DNA of 64,000 nt, taken from contig NZ_CP033381.1 of the NCBI RefSeq assembly GCF_016865255.1, positions 2,108,001-2,172,000 on the forward strand, in the 5' to 3' direction. Position 1 is the first letter of the stretch. Each line of letters opens with the position of its first letter. The stretch comes from Methylomonas sp. LW13. Its GTDB lineage: Bacteria; Pseudomonadota; Gammaproteobacteria; Methylococcales; Methylomonadaceae. The position numbers were made by a program, and so were the translations under genes. The notes under the pieces are model-generated. The model searched no databases. It saw only the letters and a program-made list of their open reading frames with translations, and was not told where the DNA came from. Of this stretch, positions 24,437-31,366 are shown piece by piece.

Positions 24437-24811
24437 ATGGCTTTAACCGTATTACCCGTGAATTCGCCTTTGACCCAGTTGCGGGCGCAAGGGATTGACG
24501 TGAAATTTAAACGCTGCCTCTTAATGGTGTTTCCGAGACCCAAGGTTACTAATTCGATTCGGGATTTCATCACTGCCAACACTGAATCGATTGCAAACGA
24601 ATTATATCAAGAGGCGTACTACACCAAGAGCAAAGACCCGCTGGGTTATCAAGAACTAGATGCGCATGACTCGCGTATCTCGTTAGGCGTGTTGTTTTGG
24701 GGCTGGTACGTTGACAGCCCTATCCGTATAGCATTGGGCGGGTTGCCTACCGACTTTCGCGACGACATTCCTGACGAGCTTTTGGGCGTGAAATTCAATC
24801 CGGGCTTTTGA
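24437..24811 (+). CDS. TubC_N-like small protein 2
   Basis: This is a 124-residue paralog of its neighbours: P-L-T-Q-L-R-A-Q-G-I-D-V-K-F at residues 11-24, then F-P-R-P-K-V-T-N-S-I-R-D-F-I-T-A-N. A C-terminal half (about 60-124) with L-G-V-L-F-W-G-W is shared with copy 3 and reduced in copy 1. Ribosome site TTGGAGA lies 8 bases before the ATG. The shared leader, similar proteins and even spacing suggest duplication of a gene-plus-leader unit. Confidence 0.75.
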   Translation: MALTVLPVNSPLTQLRAQGIDVKFKRCLLMVFPRPKVTNSIRDFITANTESIANELYQEAYYTKSKDPLGYQELDAHDSRISLGVLFWGWYVDSPIRIALGGLPTDFRDDIPDELLGVKFNPGF

Positions 24812-24819
24812 TTGTTTTA

Positions 24820-24883
24820 ACTGGGCTTGAGGAGCTGTTCCGGTCGCAACCGGATTATTAATAATCTTTTTGGAGAAAGAAAA
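24820..24883 (+). promoter_or_regulatory. Stem-loop leader C
   Basis: GGGCTTGAGGAG, hairpin TCCGG/CCGGA, palindrome ATTATTAATAAT, then CTTTTTGGAGA and the start at 24884. TTGAGGA to ATG is 57 bases, as in leader B. Confidence 0.7.
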
Positions 24884-25246
24884 ATGTCAATTACACCATG
24901 GCCTATAAATACCCCGCTGACCCAGTTGAGGGCACAAGGTTTTGATGCGGAATTCATGACGGCGCATCTGATTGTTTACCCGAAACCCAAAATAACCAAT
25001 ACGATCCGTCAGTTTGTCGTGGATAACCTGGAATCAATTGTGGATGAAGTGAACCTTGAGGGGTATTACCGCAAAAATCCGGACCGGTTGGGATACCAGG
25101 CTAAAAGTGGCGGCAACTCGTTGCGGTTGCAGGGCGTCTTAATTTGGCAACTGAACAGCACAATGCGCACGCATATTGGTGCGAAGCCGTTTGATGCAGT
25201 GACCGAAAGTTTTCCGGATAGCTTTAACGGCAATCTGGCTATTTAG
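24884..25246 (+). CDS. TubC_N-like small protein 3
   Basis: The 120-residue paralog starts at ATG 24884 after TGGAGA; an in-frame TTG at 24827 lies inside the conserved leader box and is not used in copy 2, where the same frame is closed. Residues 11-24 read P-L-T-Q-L-R-A-Q-G-F-D-A-E-F, and Y-P-K-P-K-I-T-N-T-I-R-Q-F-V follows. It shares the E-G-Y-Y/E-A-Y-Y segment and a hydrophobic L-Q-G-V-L-I-W strand with copy 2. Role unknown. Confidence 0.75.
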   Translation: MSITPWPINTPLTQLRAQGFDAEFMTAHLIVYPKPKITNTIRQFVVDNLESIVDEVNLEGYYRKNPDRLGYQAKSGGNSLRLQGVLIWQLNSTMRTHIGAKPFDAVTESFPDSFNGNLAI

Positions 25247-25252
25247 CGTTTG

Positions 25253-25323
25253 GGCTGGGCTTGAGGAAAACTAGGCCGGACATTTAGCCGGCCTTAATTA
25301 ACACTGATTACAAGGACACCAAC
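25253..25323 (+). promoter_or_regulatory. Stem-loop leader D
   Basis: GGGCTTGAGGA, hairpin GGCCGG/CCGGCC with an 8-base loop, then AAGGACACC and the start at 25324. TTGAGGA to ATG is 63 bases. The gene behind it is not a TubC_N paralog. Confidence 0.68.
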
Positions 25324-25599
25324 ATGAACCAACTAAGTGCACATCAAAAGCAGTATCTTAAAGAAACCTTCCAAAAGGTTGTGGACATATCGAGAAAAAT
25401 CAAATTAGGCCGTTCTATGTCATCCGAGGAAGTCGACACCATTCAGAAGGAAATTGACGACGTGAAAGGAACGCTTTTCATGTTTAGCGACATCCATGGC
25501 AATGTCGAACACATTGAGCTTTACAAGGAAGCAACGGACATATTGGAAAATGTGCTCAATCTGACGTCCGGCGCCCGTCGATACGACCATTTGGTTTAA
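25324..25599 (+). CDS. Satellite orphan protein, 91 aa
   Basis: Not recognised. Helical, charged, with no membrane segment. It carries the fourth copy of the TTGAGGA stem-loop leader although it is unrelated to the three TubC_N-like proteins, so the leader and not the protein is the common feature of the array. The stop is followed by a hairpin (GCGCTAC/GTAGCGC, about 25619-25641) that precedes the next gene. Confidence 0.65.
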   Translation: MNQLSAHQKQYLKETFQKVVDISRKIKLGRSMSSEEVDTIQKEIDDVKGTLFMFSDIHGNVEHIELYKEATDILENVLNLTSGARRYDHLV

Positions 25600-25666
25600 C
25601 CCAGCGAAGCGCTACGCGGTGCATGCCGTGTAGCGCCATCAAGCATTCAATATTTTGGAGAATAAC

Positions 25667-26311
25667 ATGTTAAACGAAGAACACATCGCGACTTATCGCC
25701 AGGCAAAAACCGACATCGACTCATTGAACGGAAGACTGATAGAGAAACGCCAGGCGGTTGTCGGTGCTCAACGGCAAATCGCCGAGTATCAGCAAACGAT
25801 CGGTGAGATTGGCGAACAGTTGCGGATCGAGGATTTAGCGTTGGAAAGCCCTTCGCGGTTACGCCAGCCAACCTTAACAGAAGAACAGTACGAGGCACAG
25901 CGGCAAACGGCGGTGGAATTGGAAGCGAAGTTGCCGGCCCTGCAAAGTCAAATCGACCAGGCTAATCGGGAGATACGGCGACTGGATCTAGAACTGTCCG
26001 GCCTGCATAACACGATGAATTACGCTCAAGCGCAAATCGCTGTCGGCATGGTGAATCAGTCTGTCGACCAACTGATCGAAACGGCGAACGACTCGTTCAA
26101 GAATCTGGTGATGGCGTTGATCGCCAGGGAGGGTAGAAGCCAAGGCTATACCCTTGAAGAAAAGGATTTCTTTAAACGGGAAACCTCGCACTTGCTATGC
26201 GAGCTGTTGTATCAACGGGCTTTCGGCGTGGGGCCGAACGGTTACGAGATGCCCGACCTACACCACGCCACGGCGCACGTCATCGGCGTGATCGAGACAG
26301 CGCCCCATTAG
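25667..26311 (+). CDS. Coiled-coil satellite protein, 214 aa
   Basis: Start ATG 25667, with TTGGAG as ribosome site; an in-frame TTG at 25655 falls within that site. Residues about 5-120 have heptad-like Leu/Ile/Gln/Glu spacing typical of a long coiled coil; the C-terminal 90 residues are a mixed domain with C-E-L-L-Y-Q-R-A-F-G. No family recognised. It may be a structural or scaffold-like factor, but nothing in the sequence proves it. Confidence 0.7.
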   Translation: MLNEEHIATYRQAKTDIDSLNGRLIEKRQAVVGAQRQIAEYQQTIGEIGEQLRIEDLALESPSRLRQPTLTEEQYEAQRQTAVELEAKLPALQSQIDQANREIRRLDLELSGLHNTMNYAQAQIAVGMVNQSVDQLIETANDSFKNLVMALIAREGRSQGYTLEEKDFFKRETSHLLCELLYQRAFGVGPNGYEMPDLHHATAHVIGVIETAPH

Positions 26312-26322
26312 AGCCAGCCTCG

Positions 26323-26352
26323 GCAAGCCGGCGCCGTTCGGCTTGCTTTTTT
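26323..26352 (+). terminator. Rho-independent terminator
   Basis: Perfect 8-bp stem GCAAGCCG/CGGCTTGC with an 8-base loop and six Ts. It ends the small-gene array before the final integrase module. Confidence 0.88.
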
Positions 26353-26385
26353 CACCCACTTACCGGGAACCTGGAGGACTACAGA

Positions 26386-26616
26386 ATGGATAGAGAACAC
26401 AAAACAATGAGGCTCGTCGCCGGTAACCATGCCAGGGACAACGCCCAGTTGAACCAATTGCTGAACGACATGCAAGATTTTTTAATGAAGTTGCCGGGCG
26501 ACGATAGCGACGTGAATCGGTTATTGGTCCAACTAAGCGAGTATAAACAGACGCATTTGACCGCCATCGCTTCCGGCCGGCATTCGCCGTTAGCCGGCAA
26601 CACGGGCTATTTTTAA
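26386..26616 (+). CDS. Small satellite protein, 76 aa
   Basis: Not recognised. The ATG at 26386 follows CTGGAGGA, a strong ribosome site. The product is helical (residues 15-55) and lies 16 bases before the second integrase gene, in the place where directionality factors or small regulators are often found; no helix-turn-helix is evident. Confidence 0.6.
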   Translation: MDREHKTMRLVAGNHARDNAQLNQLLNDMQDFLMKLPGDDSDVNRLLVQLSEYKQTHLTAIASGRHSPLAGNTGYF

Positions 26617-26632
26617 TTGCCAAGGTTGAGCT

Positions 26633-27670
26633 ATGACGGTTAAACAAGATCAAGACGGCACCTGGCGCGTGCAGGTAGACCGTAAAGGCATACCGCGCAC
26701 GCGGCGCAGCGGCTTTGAAACAAGGGAGGCCGCCGAACTGTTCGAGCGCGATTATCTTGCTAAGTATCGCACCAACTATGAACAGGCGATGGATGAACGC
26801 AGCCTGAAAGAGTTGATTGAGGCGTGGTACATATACCACGGCATAAACTTGGCCGATGCTGAGCGCCGGCGCCGGGTTTTGTTGCAGATGGCCGTCGATT
26901 TAAAAAATCCGATAGCTAGCCAGATTACGGCTGAGCAATTTGTGATGTACCGCTTTCATGTCACGCAAAACGAAGGCGCTGTGTGCTTGAAAACCTTTAA
27001 TAATCGGCACGGTTATCTAGCCGCCGTCTTCAACCGCTTAAAAAAATTGAAGGTGATTACGTATCAGTCGCCGATTTGCGAGGTGGAGTTTTTCAAGATC
27101 CAGGAACGGCAACTCAGTTATTTCAGCCGGTCGCAGATCGATGAGTTGCTGGAGTCGATCAAGATGTATTCCACAAATCTGAGCACTTGGTGGGTTACGC
27201 AAATCTGTTTGCGAACTGGAGCCCGATGGGGTGAGGCCGAGAAGTTAAAGCGTAAGCAGGTACACAACGGCCGGATTACTTTCGAATTCACCAAGTCCAG
27301 GAAAACTAGAACCGTGCCGCTTGATCCGGCGTTCTTCCATGCTCTTGACCAGTTCGCCGGCTACAAAAATCCGGACGATAGGTTGTTCACCAACTGTTTG
27401 GGTTCATTCAGGCGGGCAGCCAAGCGCAGCGAGCTGGATTTTCCTCGCGGGCAAAAGTCCCATATTTTGCGCCATTCCTTCGCCAGTCACTTTGTCATGA
27501 ACGGCGGGAACATCCTGAGCCTGCAAAAGATACTTGGTCACGCCGATATCGGTATGACGATGCGCTATGCGCACCTGGCGCCGGACCATTTGAAGGACGC
27601 TGTTATGTTAAATCCGTTATCAGAAAAAACTATCAACATTCAACATCGAGGCTTATCCCATGCAGCGTGA
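26633..27670 (+). CDS. P2-type tyrosine recombinase/integrase
   Basis: The 345-residue recombinase is of a different type from the P4-like integrase at the left end. It begins with a short AP2-like arm domain (D-Q-D-G-T-W-R-V-Q-V-D) and has catalytic Arg in L-R-T-G-A-R-W-G-E, H-I-L-R-H (HxxR), L-G-H-A-D-I and Tyr in M-R-Y-A-H-L. All active-site residues are present, so it may be active. Its stop overlaps the HAD gene start. Possible roles: an older attachment system, a second target, or multimer resolution. Confidence 0.92.
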   Translation: MTVKQDQDGTWRVQVDRKGIPRTRRSGFETREAAELFERDYLAKYRTNYEQAMDERSLKELIEAWYIYHGINLADAERRRRVLLQMAVDLKNPIASQITAEQFVMYRFHVTQNEGAVCLKTFNNRHGYLAAVFNRLKKLKVITYQSPICEVEFFKIQERQLSYFSRSQIDELLESIKMYSTNLSTWWVTQICLRTGARWGEAEKLKRKQVHNGRITFEFTKSRKTRTVPLDPAFFHALDQFAGYKNPDDRLFTNCLGSFRRAAKRSELDFPRGQKSHILRHSFASHFVMNGGNILSLQKILGHADIGMTMRYAHLAPDHLKDAVMLNPLSEKTINIQHRGLSHAA

Positions 27671-28013
27671 TTACATTGACTACCAAAAACCAAATGTCGT
27701 TTACATCGACGTGGACGGCACCTTGCTGGTTGATGATCGAATCAATCATCAGTTAGTCGCCTGGGCCCGGCGACAATTTGCAGACGGTAAACAAATTATT
27801 GTTTGGAGTGCCCGAGGTGCCGACAACGCCAAGCGGGCGGTCGAACTGTGCGGCATAGGCGACATTGTGTCTCACGCTTTATCAAAGCCGGGTTATGTAG
27901 TCGATGATCTTGGCATAGGGTTCACGCGGTTCATGGACATTATCCATGTTGCCGATATTGATCGACCTGTCCAGGATAAAGCCAATTCAGGAGTCAGAGT
28001 CTCTATGATTTAG
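27660..28013 (+). CDS. Small HAD-family phosphatase-like protein
   Basis: The 117-residue protein has HAD motif I D-V-D-G-T-L-L (about 18-24), motif II S-A-R-G (about 51-54) and a late D-D-L-G motif IV. It lacks a cap domain and is about half the size of usual HAD phosphatases; such short forms occur in phages. It overlaps the integrase gene by 11 bases. Substrate unknown. Confidence 0.72.
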   Translation: MQRDYIDYQKPNVVYIDVDGTLLVDDRINHQLVAWARRQFADGKQIIVWSARGADNAKRAVELCGIGDIVSHALSKPGYVVDDLGIGFTRFMDIIHVADIDRPVQDKANSGVRVSMI

Positions 28014-28041
28014 CCTACATCAGCAGTAAAAGCCTTTGTAG

Positions 28042-28067
28042 AAGCCGGCCACAGCGCCGGCTTTTTT
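28042..28067 (+). terminator. Rho-independent terminator at the end of the satellite operon
   Basis: Stem AAGCCGGC/GCCGGCTT with a 6-base loop and a T run, 29 bases after the HAD gene stop. Confidence 0.88.
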
Positions 28068-28070
28068 ATG

Positions 28071-28688
28071 CCTTACAAACACCTGAATTTAGGTGAAATA
28101 CCCAGGGTTTACGGGCTATAAGTCAGCGATAATATTGCTGCAAATTGGTGCAATGTATTAATTTTTTGAACCAAAATGGTTCAGTTATTGTTTTTGAATA
28201 ATTGATGCAAATTGGTAACCTGTAGACCTTATTATTCAAGGGGGGATATGGCTTTCACTCATCCTCACCCGCGCGATTTTGGTGCAAAAATCACACGCTG
28301 CAAATGGTTTTTGCACTATTGTTGTGCAATGGGGTGATAGAAAACCACCTAAAATCAGGTGTTTAGGTGGTCAATGTGACGAAAATTAGCGTGAATTCGA
28401 AAATTCGCAGATGGAAATCAATTTCCTCTTTTTGCCATTTTCATAACTGAAATACTAGCCATAAAAAGCCGGTGTTTTATGTATGTAATTGATATTAAAT
28501 AATTTAATATTCAATTCAATTTTTTGCGGTTTGCCTGTTGAATTATGCTGGTGGGCTGTAGCCCATGTTATTAGCCAATCTGCCAAAAAATGATTGGCGG
28601 ATAGTGGCAAGTTGCCTATCAAATGACTTGCCACCATCCGCGAAAATAGTAGGTAGAATGCCTGTAATTGGCCGGCAGGTTTTGTAAT
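28071..28688. other. Gene-free, palindrome-rich right-end region
   Basis: No convincing gene. It holds direct repeats TGCAAATTGGT (28139, 28206) and related TGCAAATGG (28299); a perfect 10-bp inverted repeat ACCACCTAAA (28344-28353/28362-28371); CACCT/AGGTG pairs near 28080 that repeat its sequence; an AT palindrome near 28491-28510; and a 16-bp inverted repeat with one mismatch (28597-28612/28626-28641). Sites for integrase, AlpA or a replication factor are likely. Confidence 0.65.
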
Positions 28689-28709
28689 TGTGTCCTTGGT
28701 TGTGTCCTT
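28689..28709 (+). repeat. Putative integrase arm-type sites, right end
   Basis: Two TGTGTCCTT copies (28689-28697, 28701-28709), 51 bases before attR, matching the four copies beside the left integrase. Confidence 0.7.
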
Positions 28710-28759
28710 ACTCAGCCTTTTAAAATCTTATGGTAAATAAAACAAATACTTATGAATTT

Positions 28760-28776
28760 TTCGATTCCGACCCTCG
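28760..28776 (+). other. attR of the satellite, also left boundary of the next element
   Basis: Exact copy of the 17-base core at 14449-14465. It is followed by a terminator and an integrase pseudogene in the same order as at attL, so it also served as the left junction of a second element. Confidence 0.88.
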
Positions 28777-28814
28777 TGCCACCTACCTATCTTAGGTAGT
28801 CCAAAGAAATTTAA

Positions 28815-28848
28815 AAACCCGCTAGCCGTAAGGCTTAGCGGGTTTTTT
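28815..28848 (+). terminator. Second copy of the tRNA-Leu terminator
   Basis: Stem AAACCCGCTAGCC/GGCTTAGCGGGTTT with loop GTAA and a T run; near copy of 14505-14538. Confidence 0.85.
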
Positions 28849-28895
28849 ATTGTCCAAAGACATCTCATGAAATGCCGGGACATCAGGCTAATTTA

Positions 28896-28930
28896 GTGAC
28901 ACGGGTTAAAGTGACACCAAATCGTGTCAC
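28896..28930. repeat. Putative arm-type sites of the second integrase
   Basis: GTGACAC at 28896-28902 and 28911-28917, and inverse GTGTCAC at 28924-28930, ending 3 bases before the integrase ATG. The layout equals that of the first element but with a different sequence. Confidence 0.65.
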
Positions 28931-28933
28931 TTT

Positions 28934-30074
28934 ATGGTTGAAAAACTCAACACCGACAAGACCTACAGGGCGGCAAAGCCAAAAGACAAAGACCACACCG
29001 TCAACGATGGTGGCGGGCTTACGCTGCTGGTCAAAACCAACGGCTCTAAACTGTGGCGCTTCATCTATCGCTTCGATCGCAAACAAAACCGGTTAAGCTT
29101 TGGAGTCTATCCCGAAGTATCGCTTGAACAGGCCCGACGCAAAGCCGAAGAGGCTAGGAGTCAAATCGCCAACGGCATCGATCCCAGCGAGACCAGAAAG
29201 CAGGCCAAAATCGAAAGGCAGCAGGCCGCAGATAACCAAAAACGCATTGAGGCCGGCATACCTATCGTCAACAGCTGTGAGCATGTCTGCCGCGAATGGC
29301 CGGCCAGGACAGACCACACGGTTCAAGCAATCACCCAGCAAAAGAAAATCAGACGTTTTGAGCTGTATGTTTTCCCTGTCATCGGCGGCAAACCTATTGC
29401 TGAAATCAAATCGCCGGATATATTCGGCATCATCAAGCCGCTGAGTGGCAAAAACCAGCTGGAGACGGCCCATAGGATCAACAGCGAGATCAGCGCCGCT
29501 TTTTCCTACGCCATTGCCCACGGTTTTACCGATTATGATCCCGCCCAGCCGGTAGCCAAACAAATACCCGCGCAAAAAGTCAAACACAATGCCGCAGTAA
29601 CCGAGCCTAAAGAGGTCGCCCAGCTGCGTCTTGCTGGCATCTATCCAGCCGCTCACCGGTGTGTTTCCGTCCAGCCGGGGCGATTGCCGGTCCATGTCGG
29701 ATGGCACCATCCGGAGGGCGCTGAAAACCTTGGGATACGAAAGCGACGTGATGAGCGCCCACGGCTTTAGAGCCACGGCGTCAACGCTGCTGAATGAGCA
29801 AGGCTGGTCGCCGGATGCCATACAGCGGCAACTGTGCCACATGCCCAAGGATGCTGTCAGAGCGGCCTACAATCGCGCTCAGTACCTGGATGAACGCCGG
29901 CGGATGATGCAGGCTTGGGCGGACTATCTGGACGGCCTAAAGGCCGGCGCCGAGGTGATACCGTTTCGGCGGGCTGGTGTTCTGGGGTGCCAATATCGGG
30001 TTCTGGATCGGCGTGGTGTTGTTCGTAATCGTCGGGCTGATAGTTGCGGCTTGGACGACCAGACTATGAGGTAA
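28934..30074 (+). pseudogene. Broken P4-type tyrosine integrase
   Basis: The N-terminal 230 codons are close to the intact integrase at 14648-15901. After E-V-A-Q-L about 67 codons are missing, including the catalytic Arg (R-P-G-E), and the frame shifts. The C-terminal part continues in another frame (from about 29633) with H-G-F-R and A-A-Y-N-R intact. A further four-codon loss lies before F-P-S-S-R-G, and the native 3' end is replaced by unrelated sequence after P-F-R-R. The protein cannot be active. Confidence 0.92.
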
Positions 30075-30075
30075 A

Positions 30076-30308
30076 TCGATGACCGAGCAAATAAACCCAA
30101 AGCCGGCGATTTTTGCGAAGGGGATTTAGGCGATGGCGGCATATTGATCGACATCAATGAGCCGCCGTTGCCCGACGCTTTGCGAGCAATGGCCAACACC
30201 TATGAACCACCGGCGCGATTCGTCGTCAAACAAGGCCAAGGCCAAGGCGAATACGACTTGTTTTCCGAAGATGGCGAAGAGCTAGACTTGGTTTGGGACT
30301 GTTATTGA
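30076..30308 (+). pseudogene. Phage-like ORF fragments
   Basis: ATG 30076 opens a 16-codon frame. A second frame (about 30130-30308) reads G-D-G-G-I-L-I-D-I-N-E-P-P-L-P-D and ends D-L-V-W-D-C-Y. Together they look like one small phage protein broken by a frameshift near 30125. Family not recognised. Confidence 0.4.
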
Positions 30309-30355
30309 AAACGCTATAATCCAACCCTATACCCATCCATTCCAATGGTGCCAGC

Positions 30356-30586
30356 ATGATTACCATAGACGCCATCAATACTACCGAAGAGCAAGAAATA
30401 CTCAGCATTGCCCAAAAGCACGGCCAAAACGCCGGCCAGCTTATAGCGGCCATCGTTCGCGGCTACCTGGAAAACCGACACGACGCCCAACAAGCAGAAG
30501 CCGTATTGGCCGGTATCGAAAGCGGGGAAAGCGCGTTATTGGATTGGGACGACGTAAAAGCCGGGCTTTATGACCTGAAAGATTAA
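30356..30586 (+). CDS. RelB/CopG-like antitoxin
   Basis: The 76-residue protein is acidic at the C-terminus (L-L-D-W-D-D-V-K-A-G-L) and has a helical N-terminal half of ribbon-helix-helix type, as in antitoxins paired with RelE/ParE toxins. It overlaps a decayed RelE-like reading frame by 17 bases, the usual coupling. The frame is intact although the toxin is dead, which fits a decaying element in which only the toxin was selected against. Confidence 0.72.
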   Translation: MITIDAINTTEEQEILSIAQKHGQNAGQLIAAIVRGYLENRHDAQQAEAVLAGIESGESALLDWDDVKAGLYDLKD

Positions 30587-30834
30587 GATCGACGGCAAAG
30601 CGGCCAAATACTTGCGAGGCTTGGACAAACCCGCCAAGCAAAGAATCGAGCAATTCATCGATCAGTTGGCGGAATTCGGATAACCCGCGCAGCACCGGCA
30701 AAGCCTTGCAAGGTAATCTGTCGAGTCTATGGCGTTACCGGGTTGGCGACTACCGTTTGCTCTGTCGCATCTTGGATGGTGAATTGCTGATTTTGATTGT
30801 CGAAATCGGCCGCCGAAAAGAAATTTACCGTTAA
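30570..30834 (+). pseudogene. RelE-family toxin, inactivated
   Basis: From ATG 30570 the expected M-T-W-K-I-K start reads M-T-stop: codon 3 is TGA (30576-30578), most simply a TGG-to-TGA change. The frame continues as K-I-D-G-K-A-A-K-Y-L-R-G-L-D-K until a shift near 30680. The C-terminal half (S-L-W-R-Y-R-V-G-D-Y-R-L ... G-R-R-K-E-I-Y) is the conserved RelE core in another frame. Confidence 0.85.
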
Positions 30835-31080
30835 GGAACCTCTGATTAACAAATGCCCAAACAAGGTGTCGCTTAACGGGGAATGAGCAGGGCTAATCTA
30901 CCGGTGGTTCTGGTTTATTTCTTGCTGTCAGTTAGCTGAGCCGCAAAATGGCCTGAATTAGCGGTTATTCATGTCGTTTTCATAACATCGCTCAGGCCGA
31001 ATGTTCGATGGCCTACAGAGGTTCGATCATTCACGCGGTTCGATCTGTATTTATAAAACCTATATCAAGAGGAACAAACA

Positions 31081-31275
31081 ATGGCAGAGTTTTTTATTGA
31101 GATAAGCGCGCAGGAAAATGGTGACCACCTGATTCATAAATCCAGCTGCTCTTTGCTGCCGGCTAAAGAGGCGATTTATTATCTGGGTTCAATCAGCAAC
31201 GTGGTCAGTGCGGCGAAGAAGGCCAGTGAGAGATTTGCTAAGCCAACCGCTTGTTCGCAATGTTCTCCGGTTTGA
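31081..31275 (+). CDS. Small conserved Cys/His protein, 64 aa
   Basis: The protein has an N-terminal strand pair, H-K-S-S-C-S-L-L-P, Y-Y-L-G, and C-terminal C-S-Q-C. This matches a family of small proteins with H-x3-C ... L-P ... Y-L-G ... C-x2-C that I know only as uncharacterised; metal binding is plausible. Good ribosome site AAGAGGAAC. It converges on norB with a strong hairpin between them. Confidence 0.75.
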   Translation: MAEFFIEISAQENGDHLIHKSSCSLLPAKEAIYYLGSISNVVSAAKKASERFAKPTACSQCSPV

Positions 31276-31289
31276 GATAAAACCTTTAC

Positions 31290-31317
31290 AAGGCGAATAC
31301 GCCAGCGTATTCGCCTT
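31290..31317. terminator. Bidirectional hairpin between the small Cys/His gene and norB
   Basis: Perfect 12-bp stem AAGGCGAATACG/CGTATTCGCCTT with loop CCAG. It lies between convergent genes. T-runs are short on both sides. Confidence 0.7.
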
Positions 31318-31366
31318 AAGCGTTTGAAAAATCGGTGGATGCCCAAGCGGTAAGCACACCGTTGAT

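Larger units (their letters stand above)
14449..28776. mobile_element. P4-like phage satellite integrated in tRNA-Leu
   Basis: A 17-bp direct repeat (TTCGATTCCGACCCTCG) marks both ends. Inside, in order: P4-type integrase, iterons, Ogr/Delta-like activator (minus), AT-rich orphan gene, AlpA, tape-measure protein, Ash-like ORF, small orphans, SF3 helicase, second iteron array, TubC_N-like array, small orphans, P2-type integrase, HAD protein. No capsid, portal, terminase, baseplate or lysis genes are seen, so it must depend on a helper phage, which the Ogr/Delta-type gene suggests is P2-like. The length (about 14.3 kb) is a little above P4 (11.6 kb). Confidence 0.85.
28776..30834. mobile_element. 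Remnant of a second P4-like element in tandem
   Basis: Terminator, arm-like repeats and a broken P4-type integrase follow attR in the order seen at the left element, then phage-like fragments and a decayed toxin-antitoxin pair. No third copy of the att core was found downstream, so the right end has been lost or diverged and the stated end is approximate. Confidence 0.7.

Noticed and set aside
23948..25323. Integron-type attC cassette array
   Set aside because: The shared boxes have no attC core (RYYYAAC/GTTRRRY) and no integron integrase is present; the hairpins sit just upstream of starts as leaders do.
28455..28637. 60-codon minus-strand frame in the right-end region
   Set aside because: It runs through the 16-bp inverted repeat and has no ribosome site or family match.
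30835..31080. Right attachment site of the second element
   Set aside because: No third copy of the 17-base core was seen here or further downstream, so no boundary is claimed.
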